64,000 bases of DNA from Myxococcales bacterium (GTDB taxonomy: Bacteria; Myxococcota_A; Bradymonadia; UBA7976; UBA1532): contig JACKDP010000010.1 of NCBI GenBank assembly GCA_020633435.1, positions 124,001 through 188,000 on the forward strand. The letters are read 5' to 3'. Every line of letters starts with the position of its first letter. Positions within the stretch are counted from its first letter, which is position 1. The notes beneath the pieces are model-generated. The model ran no database searches. It was not told the DNA's origin and saw nothing but the letters and a program-made list of their open reading frames with translations. The translations under genes and the position numbers were made by a program. Of this stretch, positions 25,613 through 34,173 are shown in pieces.

Positions 25613-28225
25613 ATGGCGATGGGGCTGGGCTGCTCGACGCGCACGTTCGCGGCGTCGAGGAACGCGTTCTGGACGGGGATCGGCGCGCAGTACGCGGTGA
25701 AGATCGACGCGGGCGGCCGCCTGCGGTGCCGCCGCGGCGAGGGGGCCTGGGCGGACTTCGATCCGCAGCCCCCCGGCGCGGCGACGCATGTGGCCGCCGA
25801 CAACAACCGCGTGGTGGTGCGCACCGCCGACGGGCGGCTGCACTGGACCTGCCTCGACACCGACATCGCGAGCTGGGTCGACTACACGTTCGGCGTGATG
25901 CAGGCGTTCGCCACCACGAGCGCGGCGTTCAACGCGCTGCTCGACCAGGCGCAGGCCGAGTTTGCGGCCAGCCTCGACGTGGCCGCGCTGCTCGGCGAGC
26001 TCTACCGCGTCGCGGACCTCTGGGAGGGTGGGGTGGCGCCGCCGCCGCCCACCGATCGGCGGGCCCTCATCGGCGACTGGCTGGGCCGCTACCGCGCCTG
26101 GCTCGCCCGCACCCACACGGTGCCGGCCGGCGCGCTGCACGGGCCCTGGAACACGCTGGGCCGCGGCGTCGAGGCGGGCGCCGCCGACCTCTCGACCGTC
26201 GTCGACATCGCCGTCGGCCACTGGCACCAGACCGTCGTCACGTTCTACGCGGCGCTGCCCGACGGCCGCATCCTGTACCTGGACGAGGAGCCCATGATGC
26301 CCGCCTGGCGCGTGCTGCCGGGCTCCGAGGACGCCGCCGCGCGGCAGGCGGCGGGCCTGATGGCCGATCCCGAGGCGGTGCTGGTGGCGTCGCACTCCGT
26401 CCTCGCGGTGCTCCAGCCCCGCAGCAAGACGGTGGCCTGGCGGCGCTTCGACTACCACAACCCCAGCGATTTCAAGCTCTGGCCGCTGCTCGACTGGACG
26501 GAGCCGCGCTGGACGACGCGGCCGCTGCCGGTGCGGGTGCCCGAGGGCATCTCGCTGGACGCGAGCTTCCACGCCGCGGGCGGCGCCCACCCCTGGCCCG
26601 TCCCTCAGCCGCATCCGTTCCTGCCGGCCATGCAGCGGCGCGACGAGGAGGCCCTGCTCCAGCACCTGCGCGACTACCAGGACACGCCGCCGCCCTTCGA
26701 CTGGTTCGCCCTCTTCGGCATCGGCCTGCGCCTGCTGGAGATCTTCGGGCGCCTCCCCCCCGAGCCCCCCGGCCCGCCCTCGAACTTCGACCCCCTCGGC
26801 GTCCCTGAGCAGCTCGGCCGCCACGTCAAGCACAGCCGCGCCGTGCGGGCGCTGGTGGATGGCCTCGGGGGCCTGGAGGCCGAGATCTTCGGCCACCTGG
26901 ACGACCGCCCCCTCTTCCCCGCCGCCGACGCGCTCCGGCGGCGCGCCACCAGCCTGCGCGCGGCGGGCACCAGCTTCCTCATCACCGCCTGGCAGGTCAT
27001 CCGCGACGCCAGCGCCCGCATCGACGCCCTGACGGGCCGCCTGTCGGTCGTCGGCGCCTTCGGGGACGATCCCCTCGAGGCCGTGGACGCCTGGCCCATC
27101 GACCTGTGGATCCAGGATCGCGGCGGGCACCACGCCCACCTCTGCGCCGCGCAGGCGCGCCACGCCCCGGCGACCCTCGACCTGCGCGCGGGGGCCGCCC
27201 CCGAGGCGCCCCCGTCCACCGGCCGCCTGCGCTGGCAGTGGGTCGGCCCGCCCCTGCGCACCGCCACCGGCCGCCTGGTCCGGCGGCTGCGCGTCGATCT
27301 GGACGACGGGCTCGGGGCCGGCCGGCAGTACGCCTGGACGCTGGCCGAGGCCAGCGCCGCGCCCCAGACCCTCGCGACCGCCTACCCCACGCAGGGCCTG
27401 ACCGTCGGCCTCGACGCCCCCGCCGTCCTGCGCGTGGAGGGCCACGACGCCTCGGGCGAGCGCGTCCACGCGAGCGCGACGCTGGCGCCGCCCCGCCCGG
27501 GCCTCGCGCTGCACCTCGATCTGGCCGGCTCGACGCCCTTCGGGCCCCCGACCGCCCGCCACTTCACCAGCCCCGACGGGCGTCTGGTCTCGGCCATGAC
27601 GCTGACGCAGCAGGCCTACACGACGCTGCGCGTCCGCGTGGTGGGCGCCGAGCTCGTCGAGGGGCCCTGCACCCTGACGTGGCACACGACGCACCACCGC
27701 GGCGGCACGACGACGGCGACGGCCCTGCCGCACGCCCTCGATCTGCCCACCACCGCGGGCGCGCCCCCGGCGGTCGCCCGCCTCACCGACCCGGCCCGGC
27801 CGGCCGATCCGCCCGTCGTCCTGCTCCCCTCGGATCTGCGGGTCGCGCCCCCGGTGCCCTTCGTCGTCACCGTCACCGCCCGCGACGCCGTCGGCCAGGA
27901 GGCCACCGCGCACCTCGCGCTGTCGCCCTGGTTTCCCGTCCGCCAGGAGGTCCACGGCGCCCCCGGCGCGGTGGTGGCCGACGGCCTCGTCCGCGCCCTC
28001 GACGAGCGCATCGAGGCCCTGCGCGACGAGCTGCGAGCGCGCACCGCGCCCGTCGACGCCCTCGGCGCCCTCGGCCTCGCCCGCGCCGGGGATGGCCTCG
28101 CCGTCGACGGCCTCGGCGCCCTCGTGGCCGCCCGCAGCCGCAGCACGGCCGCGCTCCCTGCCACGCCACCGGCGGATCCCGTCGTCGACGCGCTGCTGGC
28201 CGCGGGCTGGGTCGAGCGGCCCTGA
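25613..28225 (+). CDS. Large protein of unknown function, possible beta-propeller N-terminal part
   Basis: An 870-residue protein with no signal peptide or membrane helix. The N-terminus contains beta-strand/Trp patterns such as QYAVKIDAGGRLRCRRG, VVVRTADGRLHWTCL and TFYAALPDGRILYLDEE, reminiscent of tectonin-like propeller blades. The middle (about 350-480) is helical, and the C-terminal third (about 500-800) is beta-rich, perhaps Ig-like (LTVGLDAPAVLRVEG, FVVTVTARDAVGQEA). It ends in a helical, Ala-rich tail. The ATG at 25613 has AGGAGG six bases upstream; the GTG at 25598 would place this site inside the gene. It stands alone between an SDR gene and a convergent cytochrome gene. I do not recognise the family. 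Confidence 0.82.
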   Translation: MAMGLGCSTRTFAASRNAFWTGIGAQYAVKIDAGGRLRCRRGEGAWADFDPQPPGAATHVAADNNRVVVRTADGRLHWTCLDTDIASWVDYTFGVMQAFATTSAAFNALLDQAQAEFAASLDVAALLGELYRVADLWEGGVAPPPPTDRRALIGDWLGRYRAWLARTHTVPAGALHGPWNTLGRGVEAGAADLSTVVDIAVGHWHQTVVTFYAALPDGRILYLDEEPMMPAWRVLPGSEDAAARQAAGLMADPEAVLVASHSVLAVLQPRSKTVAWRRFDYHNPSDFKLWPLLDWTEPRWTTRPLPVRVPEGISLDASFHAAGGAHPWPVPQPHPFLPAMQRRDEEALLQHLRDYQDTPPPFDWFALFGIGLRLLEIFGRLPPEPPGPPSNFDPLGVPEQLGRHVKHSRAVRALVDGLGGLEAEIFGHLDDRPLFPAADALRRRATSLRAAGTSFLITAWQVIRDASARIDALTGRLSVVGAFGDDPLEAVDAWPIDLWIQDRGGHHAHLCAAQARHAPATLDLRAGAAPEAPPSTGRLRWQWVGPPLRTATGRLVRRLRVDLDDGLGAGRQYAWTLAEASAAPQTLATAYPTQGLTVGLDAPAVLRVEGHDASGERVHASATLAPPRPGLALHLDLAGSTPFGPPTARHFTSPDGRLVSAMTLTQQAYTTLRVRVVGAELVEGPCTLTWHTTHHRGGTTTATALPHALDLPTTAGAPPAVARLTDPARPADPPVVLLPSDLRVAPPVPFVVTVTARDAVGQEATAHLALSPWFPVRQEVHGAPGAVVADGLVRALDERIEALRDELRARTAPVDALGALGLARAGDGLAVDGLGALVAARSRSTAALPATPPADPVVDALLAAGWVERP

Positions 28226-28265
28226 GCGCCGCCAATGCATTGAACTTGCTGGTCTTTTCGGTCGG

Positions 28266-29537
28266 CTAGCGCCCGGGGGCGCCCTGCGCGATCCACGTCT
28301 TGACCAGCGAGAGCTGGTCGAGGGCCAGGGGCGGCAGGCCCAGGGGCATGCCCGGGCGGGCGGCGCTGGTGGGCGGCGCGAGGGGCCCGCCGGGGGTCAG
28401 CGGGTGGCGGAAGTCGCGGCCGCCCTCGACGTGGCGGCGCAGCAGCGCGGCCAGCAGCAGCGGCGGCTGGCCGGGCGCCTCGGGGGCCAGGACGTCCACG
28501 CGCTTGCCGTCGCGCACGAGCCCGCGCTTGACCCCCTCGTAGGTCTCGAGGTCGAGCTTCACCCCGGCGAAGCCGAGGCCGCCGGTGTTGCCCGCCCCGC
28601 CGTCGCCGTTGTTGCTCTCGGGGTGCATGTGGCAGTGCACGCAGATGCGGCCAAGCACCTTGTCGTGCACCTCGTCGTAGGTGACGGGGCGGTCCAGCAG
28701 GGGCACCTCGGGCGCCACCGCCGCGGCGCCGGCCCGGTCGGGCAGCTCCGCGGCCAGCAGGAAGTCGGCGATGCGGTCGGCGTCGTCCCCGAACACCGGC
28801 ATCTTCGGCATGGCGCTGTGCGGGTCCACCGCCTGGGGATCCTGGATGTAGCGCACCAGCACGGGCCGCGGGATGCGGTCGCGGACGTGCCGCAGGTCGG
28901 GGGCCAGCCGGCCGGGCATCGTCAGGGCCTGGTAGGTGGCCGCCGTCAGGCCCGGGGTCACGGGCGCGTCGCCGACGACGTGGCAGGCCGTGCACGCGCG
29001 CTGGGCGAACCGCTCGCGGCCGGCCTGGATCTGCTCGGCCGTGGGCGCGGGGGGATCGGCGGGCAGGTCGGTGGCCGCGTCGGGCCCCGCCAGCTCGCTC
29101 AGGTACGCGACCACCTGGTCCTTCTCCGCCGCCGTGAGCCGCAGCGGGATCATGGACTCGTCGAGGTGCGGCCGCAGGTCGAAGGGGCCATCGAGGAACG
29201 TGCGCACGAACTTCACCCGCACCTTGCGGCGCAGGGAGCCCAGATCGGGCAGGCGCGTGAAGTGGACGATGTTCTCCAGGTAGCGGTCCCAGTCCGGGAA
29301 GTCCTTGCGCATGGCCGCGATCTCACTGGGCTTTCCCTTCGTGCCCAGGATCCAGGTGTGGCAGTCGACGCAGTGGAAGTCGCGGACGGCGGCGGGGATG
29401 CCGGGGACGGCGCCGTCGCTCACGGGGTGGCAGCGGGTGCACTGGGCCCGCTCCATCACGGCGCGCCCGGCCTCGCCCGCGGGGGTGAGGGCCAGGGCCG
29501 CGGTGGGCACGAGGAGCAGCAGGAGGAGGAGTCGCAT
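28266..29537 (-). CDS. Tetraheme c-type cytochrome, periplasmic
   Basis: A 423-residue exported protein with signal peptide MRLLLLLLLVPTAALA. Four heme-attachment motifs are visible: CTRCH (33-37), CVDCH (56-60), CTACH (182-186) and CVHCH (299-303). The middle module (about 170-265), with a conserved MPKMPVFG that can supply an axial Met, looks like a class I cytochrome c; the first two hemes are only 19 residues apart in a short N-terminal module. The C-terminal part (about 310-423) has Gly/Pro-rich loops. No other electron-transfer gene is adjacent, so its partner is unknown. Convergent with the 870-residue gene across 40 bases. Confidence 0.93.
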   Translation of the reverse strand: MRLLLLLLLVPTAALALTPAGEAGRAVMERAQCTRCHPVSDGAVPGIPAAVRDFHCVDCHTWILGTKGKPSEIAAMRKDFPDWDRYLENIVHFTRLPDLGSLRRKVRVKFVRTFLDGPFDLRPHLDESMIPLRLTAAEKDQVVAYLSELAGPDAATDLPADPPAPTAEQIQAGRERFAQRACTACHVVGDAPVTPGLTAATYQALTMPGRLAPDLRHVRDRIPRPVLVRYIQDPQAVDPHSAMPKMPVFGDDADRIADFLLAAELPDRAGAAAVAPEVPLLDRPVTYDEVHDKVLGRICVHCHMHPESNNGDGGAGNTGGLGFAGVKLDLETYEGVKRGLVRDGKRVDVLAPEAPGQPPLLLAALLRRHVEGGRDFRHPLTPGGPLAPPTSAARPGMPLGLPPLALDQLSLVKTWIAQGAPGR

Positions 29538-29579
29538 GGGGACAGTCTGGCCGGTCCGGGAGGCGCTGGCCAGGGGGTA

Positions 29580-30188
29580 TCAGGACTTGCGGGCGACCTG
29601 GGCCACGGGCGCCAGGCTGGCCTCGATGGTGGCGATGACCTCGGCGTCGGCGCCGACGGCCCGAGCGGACTCGAGGTGCTTGCGGGCGCGGTCCACCTTG
29701 CCGAAGGCGCCGTAGGCGCGGGCCTGGGCCAGGAAGAGGCGGGCGCGATCGGCCCGGGCCACGCCCAGGCTGGCGGCGCGATCCAGGTGGGCCACGGCGC
29801 GGCCGGGCTCGCCGTCGACGAGCAGCTCGCCGAGCAGGAGCTGGGCCTCGACGTTGCGGGCGTTGAAGCCGACGGCGCGGCGGGCGCGGGCCACGGCGCG
29901 GGCGCTCTGGCCGTCGAGGGCCAGCAGGCGCGCGGCGCCGCGGGCCGCCTCGGCGCGGTTCTTCGAGTCGCCGGGGGCGTTCATGACCGCCTCGTACAGG
30001 CGAATGGCGGTGTGGCGCTGGCCCTGGGCCTCCGCGGTGCGGGCCTCCGCGAGGGCGGCGTCGTTGGCGGGGGCCTTCTGGGCCACGACCACGGGCTCGA
30101 TCTTGCGGCGCATCGCGCAGGCGTCGGCGGTCTGAGGAGCGGCGAGGGGGGCGGCGAGGACGGCGGCGGCCAGCAGCAGCTTCTTCAC
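29580..30188 (-). CDS. Small secreted TPR protein
   Basis: A 202-residue protein with a signal peptide (MKKLLLAAAVLAAPLAAPQTADA, probable cleavage after ADA) and about four TPR-like hairpins from residue 45 to 190 (AALAEARTAEAQGQRHTAIRLYE, AEAARGAARLLALDGQSARA). It has one cysteine right after the signal peptide (ACAMRR), but no clear lipobox, so it is probably soluble in the periplasm. It lies between a serine hydrolase gene upstream and the cytochrome gene downstream on the same strand, with gaps of 84 and 42 bases. Confidence 0.85.
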   Translation of the reverse strand: MKKLLLAAAVLAAPLAAPQTADACAMRRKIEPVVVAQKAPANDAALAEARTAEAQGQRHTAIRLYEAVMNAPGDSKNRAEAARGAARLLALDGQSARAVARARRAVGFNARNVEAQLLLGELLVDGEPGRAVAHLDRAASLGVARADRARLFLAQARAYGAFGKVDRARKHLESARAVGADAEVIATIEASLAPVAQVARKS

Positions 30189-30258
30189 GTGGACTCTCCC
30201 GGAGCGGTGTGCGGGGGCTTGGAACGCCTGCCCCCGGGCAAAGTTCTTCCGGGCGAGA

Positions 30259-30293
30259 AAAAAAACCGGAGGTCAGCGCGCCAGGGCCTCGGC
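30259..30293 (-). terminator. Possible intrinsic terminator after the serine hydrolase gene
   Basis: On the minus strand the end of the serine hydrolase gene forms an imperfect hairpin (CCGAGGC pairing with CCTCCGG, 13-base loop), followed directly by eight T. The stem overlaps the last codons of the gene. The run of T is the longest in the window, but the stem has a bulge. Confidence 0.4.
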
Positions 30294-31385
30294 CTCGGTG
30301 ATCACGGCCTCGAACACGTCGTCGTCCATGTCCTGATTCGTCAGCAGGATCAGGCCGTTGCCGCTCTCGTTGTAGCGCACGAACGTGTTGACGCCGGCCT
30401 CGCCGCCGCTGTGCTCGAAGGAGGGCGCGTCGGCCTCGATGAACAGCGGCACCTCCTGGAACTGGCGGACGCGGGCCGCCGAGAGCAGCCGCACGCCGCC
30501 GCGGCTGCCATCGCCGATGAGGGCCTCCAGCAGCTTCGCCATGTCGGCCACGGTGGAGCGCAGCTGCCCGCTGGGCCAGTCCTCGAAGCCGTAGTGGCCG
30601 TAGGGCTCGCCGTCCTCGTCGAGGGGCATGGCCAGGCGGCCGCGCTGGCTGCTGCCGAGCTCCCGGTAGAACCAGCGCGAGTCCGTCATGCCGAGGGGGC
30701 CGAAGATCTCGCGGTTGCAGAAGACCTCGAAGGGCTGCCCCACGGCCTTCTGGACCACCAGCGCGGCCAGCGAGGCGCCGAGGTTCGAGTACTCCTCGCC
30801 CTGGCCGGGGGCGAAGTCCTCCCAGTACGCGCTCTGGGCCAGCAGCCCCTGCAGGAAGGCATCGAGGCTCTGCCGGGGATCGGGCCGCGGGTAGTCGTCG
30901 ATGTCGGCCGGGCCGTCGGAGGCGATGCCGGCCTGGTGGCGCACCAGGTGCCGCAGGGTGATGGGCGTGCCCGGGTGGCGCGGGTGGCGCAGCGGCCGCG
31001 ACCAGCGCAGCCAGGTGTTCACGTCGCGATCCAGATCCAGGTCGTAGCCCAGCTCCATGGCCCGGGCGATGGCCACGCCGACGACGATCTTCGAGACCGA
31101 GGCCAGGGAGTACAGCGTGTCGGCGCGGGCGGCGATGCCGGCGGCCGGGTCGGCCTGGCCGGCGCCCCCGGCCTGGGCCAGCTTGCCGCCACGCAGCACG
31201 CCGATGCTGATGGCGGCCACCCCGTGCCGCTGCCGGATGGCCTCGATCTTCGCGTCGAAGGCCCGATCGAGGGGCGGCGGCGCCTCGGGGCGGGCCGCCG
31301 GGCTCCCGTCCACCTCACCGAACTCCTGGATCGTCCCGCAGCCCGCGACCAGCAGCACCCAGCTCAACCACTTGAAAACCATCAT
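30273..31385 (-). CDS. Beta-lactamase-family serine hydrolase, lipoprotein
   Basis: A 370-residue member of the class C beta-lactamase/esterase/DD-peptidase family. The signal peptide ends in LLVAGC (lipobox). The active-site Ser-Lys is in SLASVSK (SxxK), the second motif is YSN in EEYSNLG, and the third is HSG in FEHSGGEAG. The overall pattern (LRHLVRHQAGI, IFGPLGMTDS) is typical. Function could be an esterase, D-aminopeptidase or cell-wall enzyme; this family is much broader than antibiotic resistance and nothing here suggests a resistance role. It reads away from the lycopene cyclase gene, with about 100 bases between. Confidence 0.92.
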   Translation of the reverse strand: MMVFKWLSWVLLVAGCGTIQEFGEVDGSPAARPEAPPPLDRAFDAKIEAIRQRHGVAAISIGVLRGGKLAQAGGAGQADPAAGIAARADTLYSLASVSKIVVGVAIARAMELGYDLDLDRDVNTWLRWSRPLRHPRHPGTPITLRHLVRHQAGIASDGPADIDDYPRPDPRQSLDAFLQGLLAQSAYWEDFAPGQGEEYSNLGASLAALVVQKAVGQPFEVFCNREIFGPLGMTDSRWFYRELGSSQRGRLAMPLDEDGEPYGHYGFEDWPSGQLRSTVADMAKLLEALIGDGSRGGVRLLSAARVRQFQEVPLFIEADAPSFEHSGGEAGVNTFVRYNESGNGLILLTNQDMDDDVFEAVITEAEALAR

Positions 31386-31491
31386 GAATCACCTCCAGGT
31401 TACGGCCCGTGGGACACCTGGACGCGGCGGCGTGGCAACCGCGGGCGCACTTTCCTCGTCTTTTCCGCGCACGTCGTCGCAAGCTCGCAGA

Positions 31492-32676
31492 ATGACACTG
31501 GATCTCCTCATCATCGGGGCGGGGCCCGCGGGCTCGGCCCTCGCCGCCGCCGCCGCCGCCCGCGGGCTGGCCGCGCAGGCGGTGGACCCCGACCCGGCGC
31601 GGCCCTGGCCCAACCGCTACGGGCTCTGGCTCGACGAGCTCGGGCCGCTGGCGGATGTCGTCGCGCACCGTTGGGCCGCGGCGGCGGTGACGTTCGACGC
31701 CGCCCGGGGGGCCTCCCTCGCCCGGGCGTACGGCACGGTGGACAACGAGGCGCTGCGCCGCCGGCTGGCGGCCCCCGTCGTCGCGGGCGAGGTGGTGGCG
31801 GTGGATCACGACGCCACCGGCAGCACCGTGACGCTGGCCGACGGGGCCACCCTGCGCGCCGCGGTGGTGGTGGACGCCACGGGGCGGGGTCTGGGCCCGG
31901 CGCCCGCCGCCCCGGGCTACCAGGTCGCCTACGGCCGGCTGGTGGAGGTGGAGGGCCATGACCACCCCCTCGACACCATGGGCCTGATGGACTTCTCGCC
32001 GGTGCCCGGGGCCCCCGCGCGCCCGCCGACGTTCCTCTACACCATGCCCTTCGGGCCCCGGCGCCTGTTCGTGGAGGAGACGGTGCTGGCCGAGCGGCGG
32101 CCCTCGGCCTTCGACGACCTGGCGGCGCGGCTGGAGGCCCGCCTGGCCCACCGTGGCTGGCGCGTCGTCGCGGTGCACGAGGAGGAGCGCTGCCTCATCC
32201 CCATGGGCGCGCCCCTGCCGCGGGTCGGGCGGGTGCTGCCGTTCGGCGCGGCCGCGGGCCTCGTCCACCCCGCCACGGGCTACTCGCTCGCCCACAGCCT
32301 GCGGACCGCGCCGGGGGTGGCCGACGCGCTGGTCGAGGGGCTGGCGGCGGGCCCGGCCGCCGCGGTCGAGGCCGCCTGGGCCGCCCTCTGGCCCGGCGAG
32401 AAGCGCCGCCTCTGGACGCTCTACCGCTTCGGGCTGCAGGTGCTCACGCGGCTGGATGTGCGCGAAACGCAAGACTTCTTCGCCGCGTTCTTCGCGCTGC
32501 CGCCGCCGCTCGTGCGGGGCTGGCTGGCGGGGACGCTCTCCCTCGCGGAGGCGCGGCAGGCGATGTGGGGGGTGTTCGGGGGGCTGCCGGGGGCCCTGCG
32601 CGCGCGGCTCATCGCCCACGGCCTGCGCCCCCATGGCTGGCGCCTGCTGGGCGCGCTCAGCTCGCGCGGAAGATGA
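31492..32676 (+). CDS. crtL: Lycopene cyclase, CrtL type (FAD/NAD(P)-binding)
   Basis: A 394-residue flavoprotein. The dinucleotide-binding motif IIGAGPAGSALA is at the N-terminus. Family signatures are visible in order: RYGLWLDELGPL, VVDATGRG, TFLYTMPFGPRRLFVEET, EERCLIPMGAPLP, and GAAAGLVHPATGYSLAHSL. These match plant- and cyanobacterial-type lycopene cyclases, which close the ends of lycopene to ionone rings. Other carotenoid genes are absent from the window, so it depends on a pathway encoded elsewhere. Epsilon or beta specificity cannot be told. The gene's 3' end overlaps that of the convergent AgmX-like gene by 20 bases. Confidence 0.85.
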   Translation: MTLDLLIIGAGPAGSALAAAAAARGLAAQAVDPDPARPWPNRYGLWLDELGPLADVVAHRWAAAAVTFDAARGASLARAYGTVDNEALRRRLAAPVVAGEVVAVDHDATGSTVTLADGATLRAAVVVDATGRGLGPAPAAPGYQVAYGRLVEVEGHDHPLDTMGLMDFSPVPGAPARPPTFLYTMPFGPRRLFVEETVLAERRPSAFDDLAARLEARLAHRGWRVVAVHEEERCLIPMGAPLPRVGRVLPFGAAAGLVHPATGYSLAHSLRTAPGVADALVEGLAAGPAAAVEAAWAALWPGEKRRLWTLYRFGLQVLTRLDVRETQDFFAAFFALPPPLVRGWLAGTLSLAEARQAMWGVFGGLPGALRARLIAHGLRPHGWRLLGALSSRGR

Positions 32677-33961
32677 ACGGGTAGCGGATGTTCACCACGC
32701 CCCCGCCCCGGGGCCGCGGGAACTGCCAGCGCTTGATCGCGCGGCTGATGCAGGCGCCCACCTCGGGGGAGCCGATGGTCGACTCCTCCACGCTGGCGGC
32801 GAGGACCTTGCCGTCGGGGCCGACGACCCACTTCATGGTCAGCTTGCCCTCCAGGTCGCGGCGGCTCTGCAGCTCCCGCTCGTAGCAGGCGCGGTACTCG
32901 GCCTTCTTGAGCCGGACGACGCGCTGGACCTCCTCCCGGCTCAGGCCGTCCTCCACGATGGGGTCGCGGGGGATGACCTTCGGCACCTTCTGGCCGGGCT
33001 CGCGGCCCGGCAGGCCGGTGACGGGGCCGGGGCGGCCGGGGCGGGTGCGGTAGTCGCCGGGGCCGAGGGAGCGGCCGGGGCCGCGGGGGCCGCCGGGGCC
33101 GACGGGGCCGAAGGGGTCACCGCCGCCGCCACTCAGGCCGGCGCCGCGGCCGCCATCCCCGCCGCCCATGCCGGCGAGGGCGCCGGCGGCGGTCTTGCCC
33201 AGGGGATCCGCGCCCGGCCCGAACATGCCCGAGTCGTCGAGGACGTTCTTCAGCTCGCTGGCCGCGGCCCGGGCCGTGTCGAGGCGCTGGGCCCGGGTGG
33301 GCGTGCTGCGGGGCCGGGGCGCGACGGGCTCCTCGCTGCTGCCGCTCGGCGCCACGCTGTCGAGGGCCGGCGGCTGCTCCCCGCCGCCCCCGTCGTCGCC
33401 GGGCTCGGGGGCGGTGAAGAGGTCCTTCTCCTGGCTCTCGGTCGGGACGAGCAGCACGTTGACGAAGCGGTCGTCGCCGTTGAAGCGGTCGATGGACAGG
33501 GCCTCGCGGTTCGGGGGGGCCGCGATGGCGATGAGCACCACCGCCAGGTGCAGGACGGCGGCGCCCGCCAGGCTGCGCACGTCGCCGAACATGCCGGCGA
33601 AGGCGCGGCGGCCGGGGTGGGCGGCCGGCTCGACCCGGGCGAAGTACAGCGTCAGGGCGCCGGCCTCGGCGCGGACGATGCCCTCCTTGCCCAGCAGCAG
33701 CGTGCGCGTCTGGTTCCCGGGCAGCGGGGTGATCTCGGTGCCGGCCTGGTAGTAGCCGCCCACGCCCGGGGGCAGCCAGACGCGGGCCCCCTCGGGCTCC
33801 ATGCGGGCGAGGACGAGGGTCTCGCCGGCGGGGACGACGTCCTCGACGCCGCCGTAGGGGCTGTCGCCGCCCAGGGCGAAGGCCTCGCCCATGTGCAGGT
33901 GGTGGACGTCGAGGATGGTGCGGCCCCAGGCGACGGTGACTTCGAGCAGTGCGTGGCGCAT
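32657..33961 (-). CDS. AgmX/PglI-type envelope protein with TonB-like C-terminal domain
   Basis: A 434-residue protein starting at ATG 33961 with GGGAGG upstream. The N-terminal about 125 residues form a soluble beta-rich domain; a single membrane helix at about 135-155 follows (LAGAAVLHLAVVLIAIAA). A long Pro/Gly/Ser linker with Gly-rich runs (about 180-330) leads to the AgmX/PglI C-terminal domain: LSREEVQRVVRLKKAEYRAC, GKLTMKWVVGPDGKVLAASV, ACISRAIKRWQFPRPRGGG. In myxobacteria such proteins belong to gliding and envelope machinery with TolQR/TonB-like roles. No motor protein genes are adjacent. The region up to 34173 has no gene on either strand. Confidence 0.87.
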   Translation of the reverse strand: MRHALLEVTVAWGRTILDVHHLHMGEAFALGGDSPYGGVEDVVPAGETLVLARMEPEGARVWLPPGVGGYYQAGTEITPLPGNQTRTLLLGKEGIVRAEAGALTLYFARVEPAAHPGRRAFAGMFGDVRSLAGAAVLHLAVVLIAIAAPPNREALSIDRFNGDDRFVNVLLVPTESQEKDLFTAPEPGDDGGGGEQPPALDSVAPSGSSEEPVAPRPRSTPTRAQRLDTARAAASELKNVLDDSGMFGPGADPLGKTAAGALAGMGGGDGGRGAGLSGGGGDPFGPVGPGGPRGPGRSLGPGDYRTRPGRPGPVTGLPGREPGQKVPKVIPRDPIVEDGLSREEVQRVVRLKKAEYRACYERELQSRRDLEGKLTMKWVVGPDGKVLAASVEESTIGSPEVGACISRAIKRWQFPRPRGGGVVNIRYPFIFRAS

Positions 33962-34173
33962 GTGGCCCTCCCGGCGCACCCGTCCCGTGGCGGCGGCGCG
34001 CGAAAATGCTTTGTGTATTCGGTGGTTCCGACCGCGATGCTGTCGGTGCGTGCTCGGGGACTCAGACACGCGGGGTGGGCGGGTGTTCCCGCTCGCCGGG
34101 AATTTTTTCGGGGGCGGGCCGGGCGCGGACCTCGTGTACCCTGGTCGCGACACCGAAGCCGCGGGGGGGCAGG
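33962..34173. other. Intergenic region between the AgmX-like and GCS2 genes
   Basis: A 212-base divergent gap with lower GC than its surroundings. It holds two AT-rich patches (near 34001-34021 and the TTTTTT at 34105-34110) that could belong to promoters in both directions, and a small GCGGG-TGTT-CCCGC hairpin near 34080-34093 that could form ahead of the T run. No open frame with coding character is seen. Confidence 0.5.

Noticed and set aside
25535..28240. A 901-residue minus-strand frame opposite the 870-residue unknown gene
   Set aside because: The plus-strand frame has a good Shine-Dalgarno and a balanced protein composition; the minus frame is rich in Gly, Arg, Ala and His without motifs.
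30273..31385. Antibiotic-resistance beta-lactamase
   Set aside because: The motifs are those of the broad serine-hydrolase/esterase family, and nothing in the context indicates resistance.
28092..31961. A 1289-residue plus-strand frame across four genes
   Set aside because: It runs antisense to the cytochrome, TPR and hydrolase genes and through gene boundaries; its composition is that of a shadow frame.
34080..34110. Intrinsic terminator between the AgmX-like and GCS2 genes
   Set aside because: The hairpin is short and 12 or more bases from the T run, and the gap is divergent, so there is no transcript to end there.
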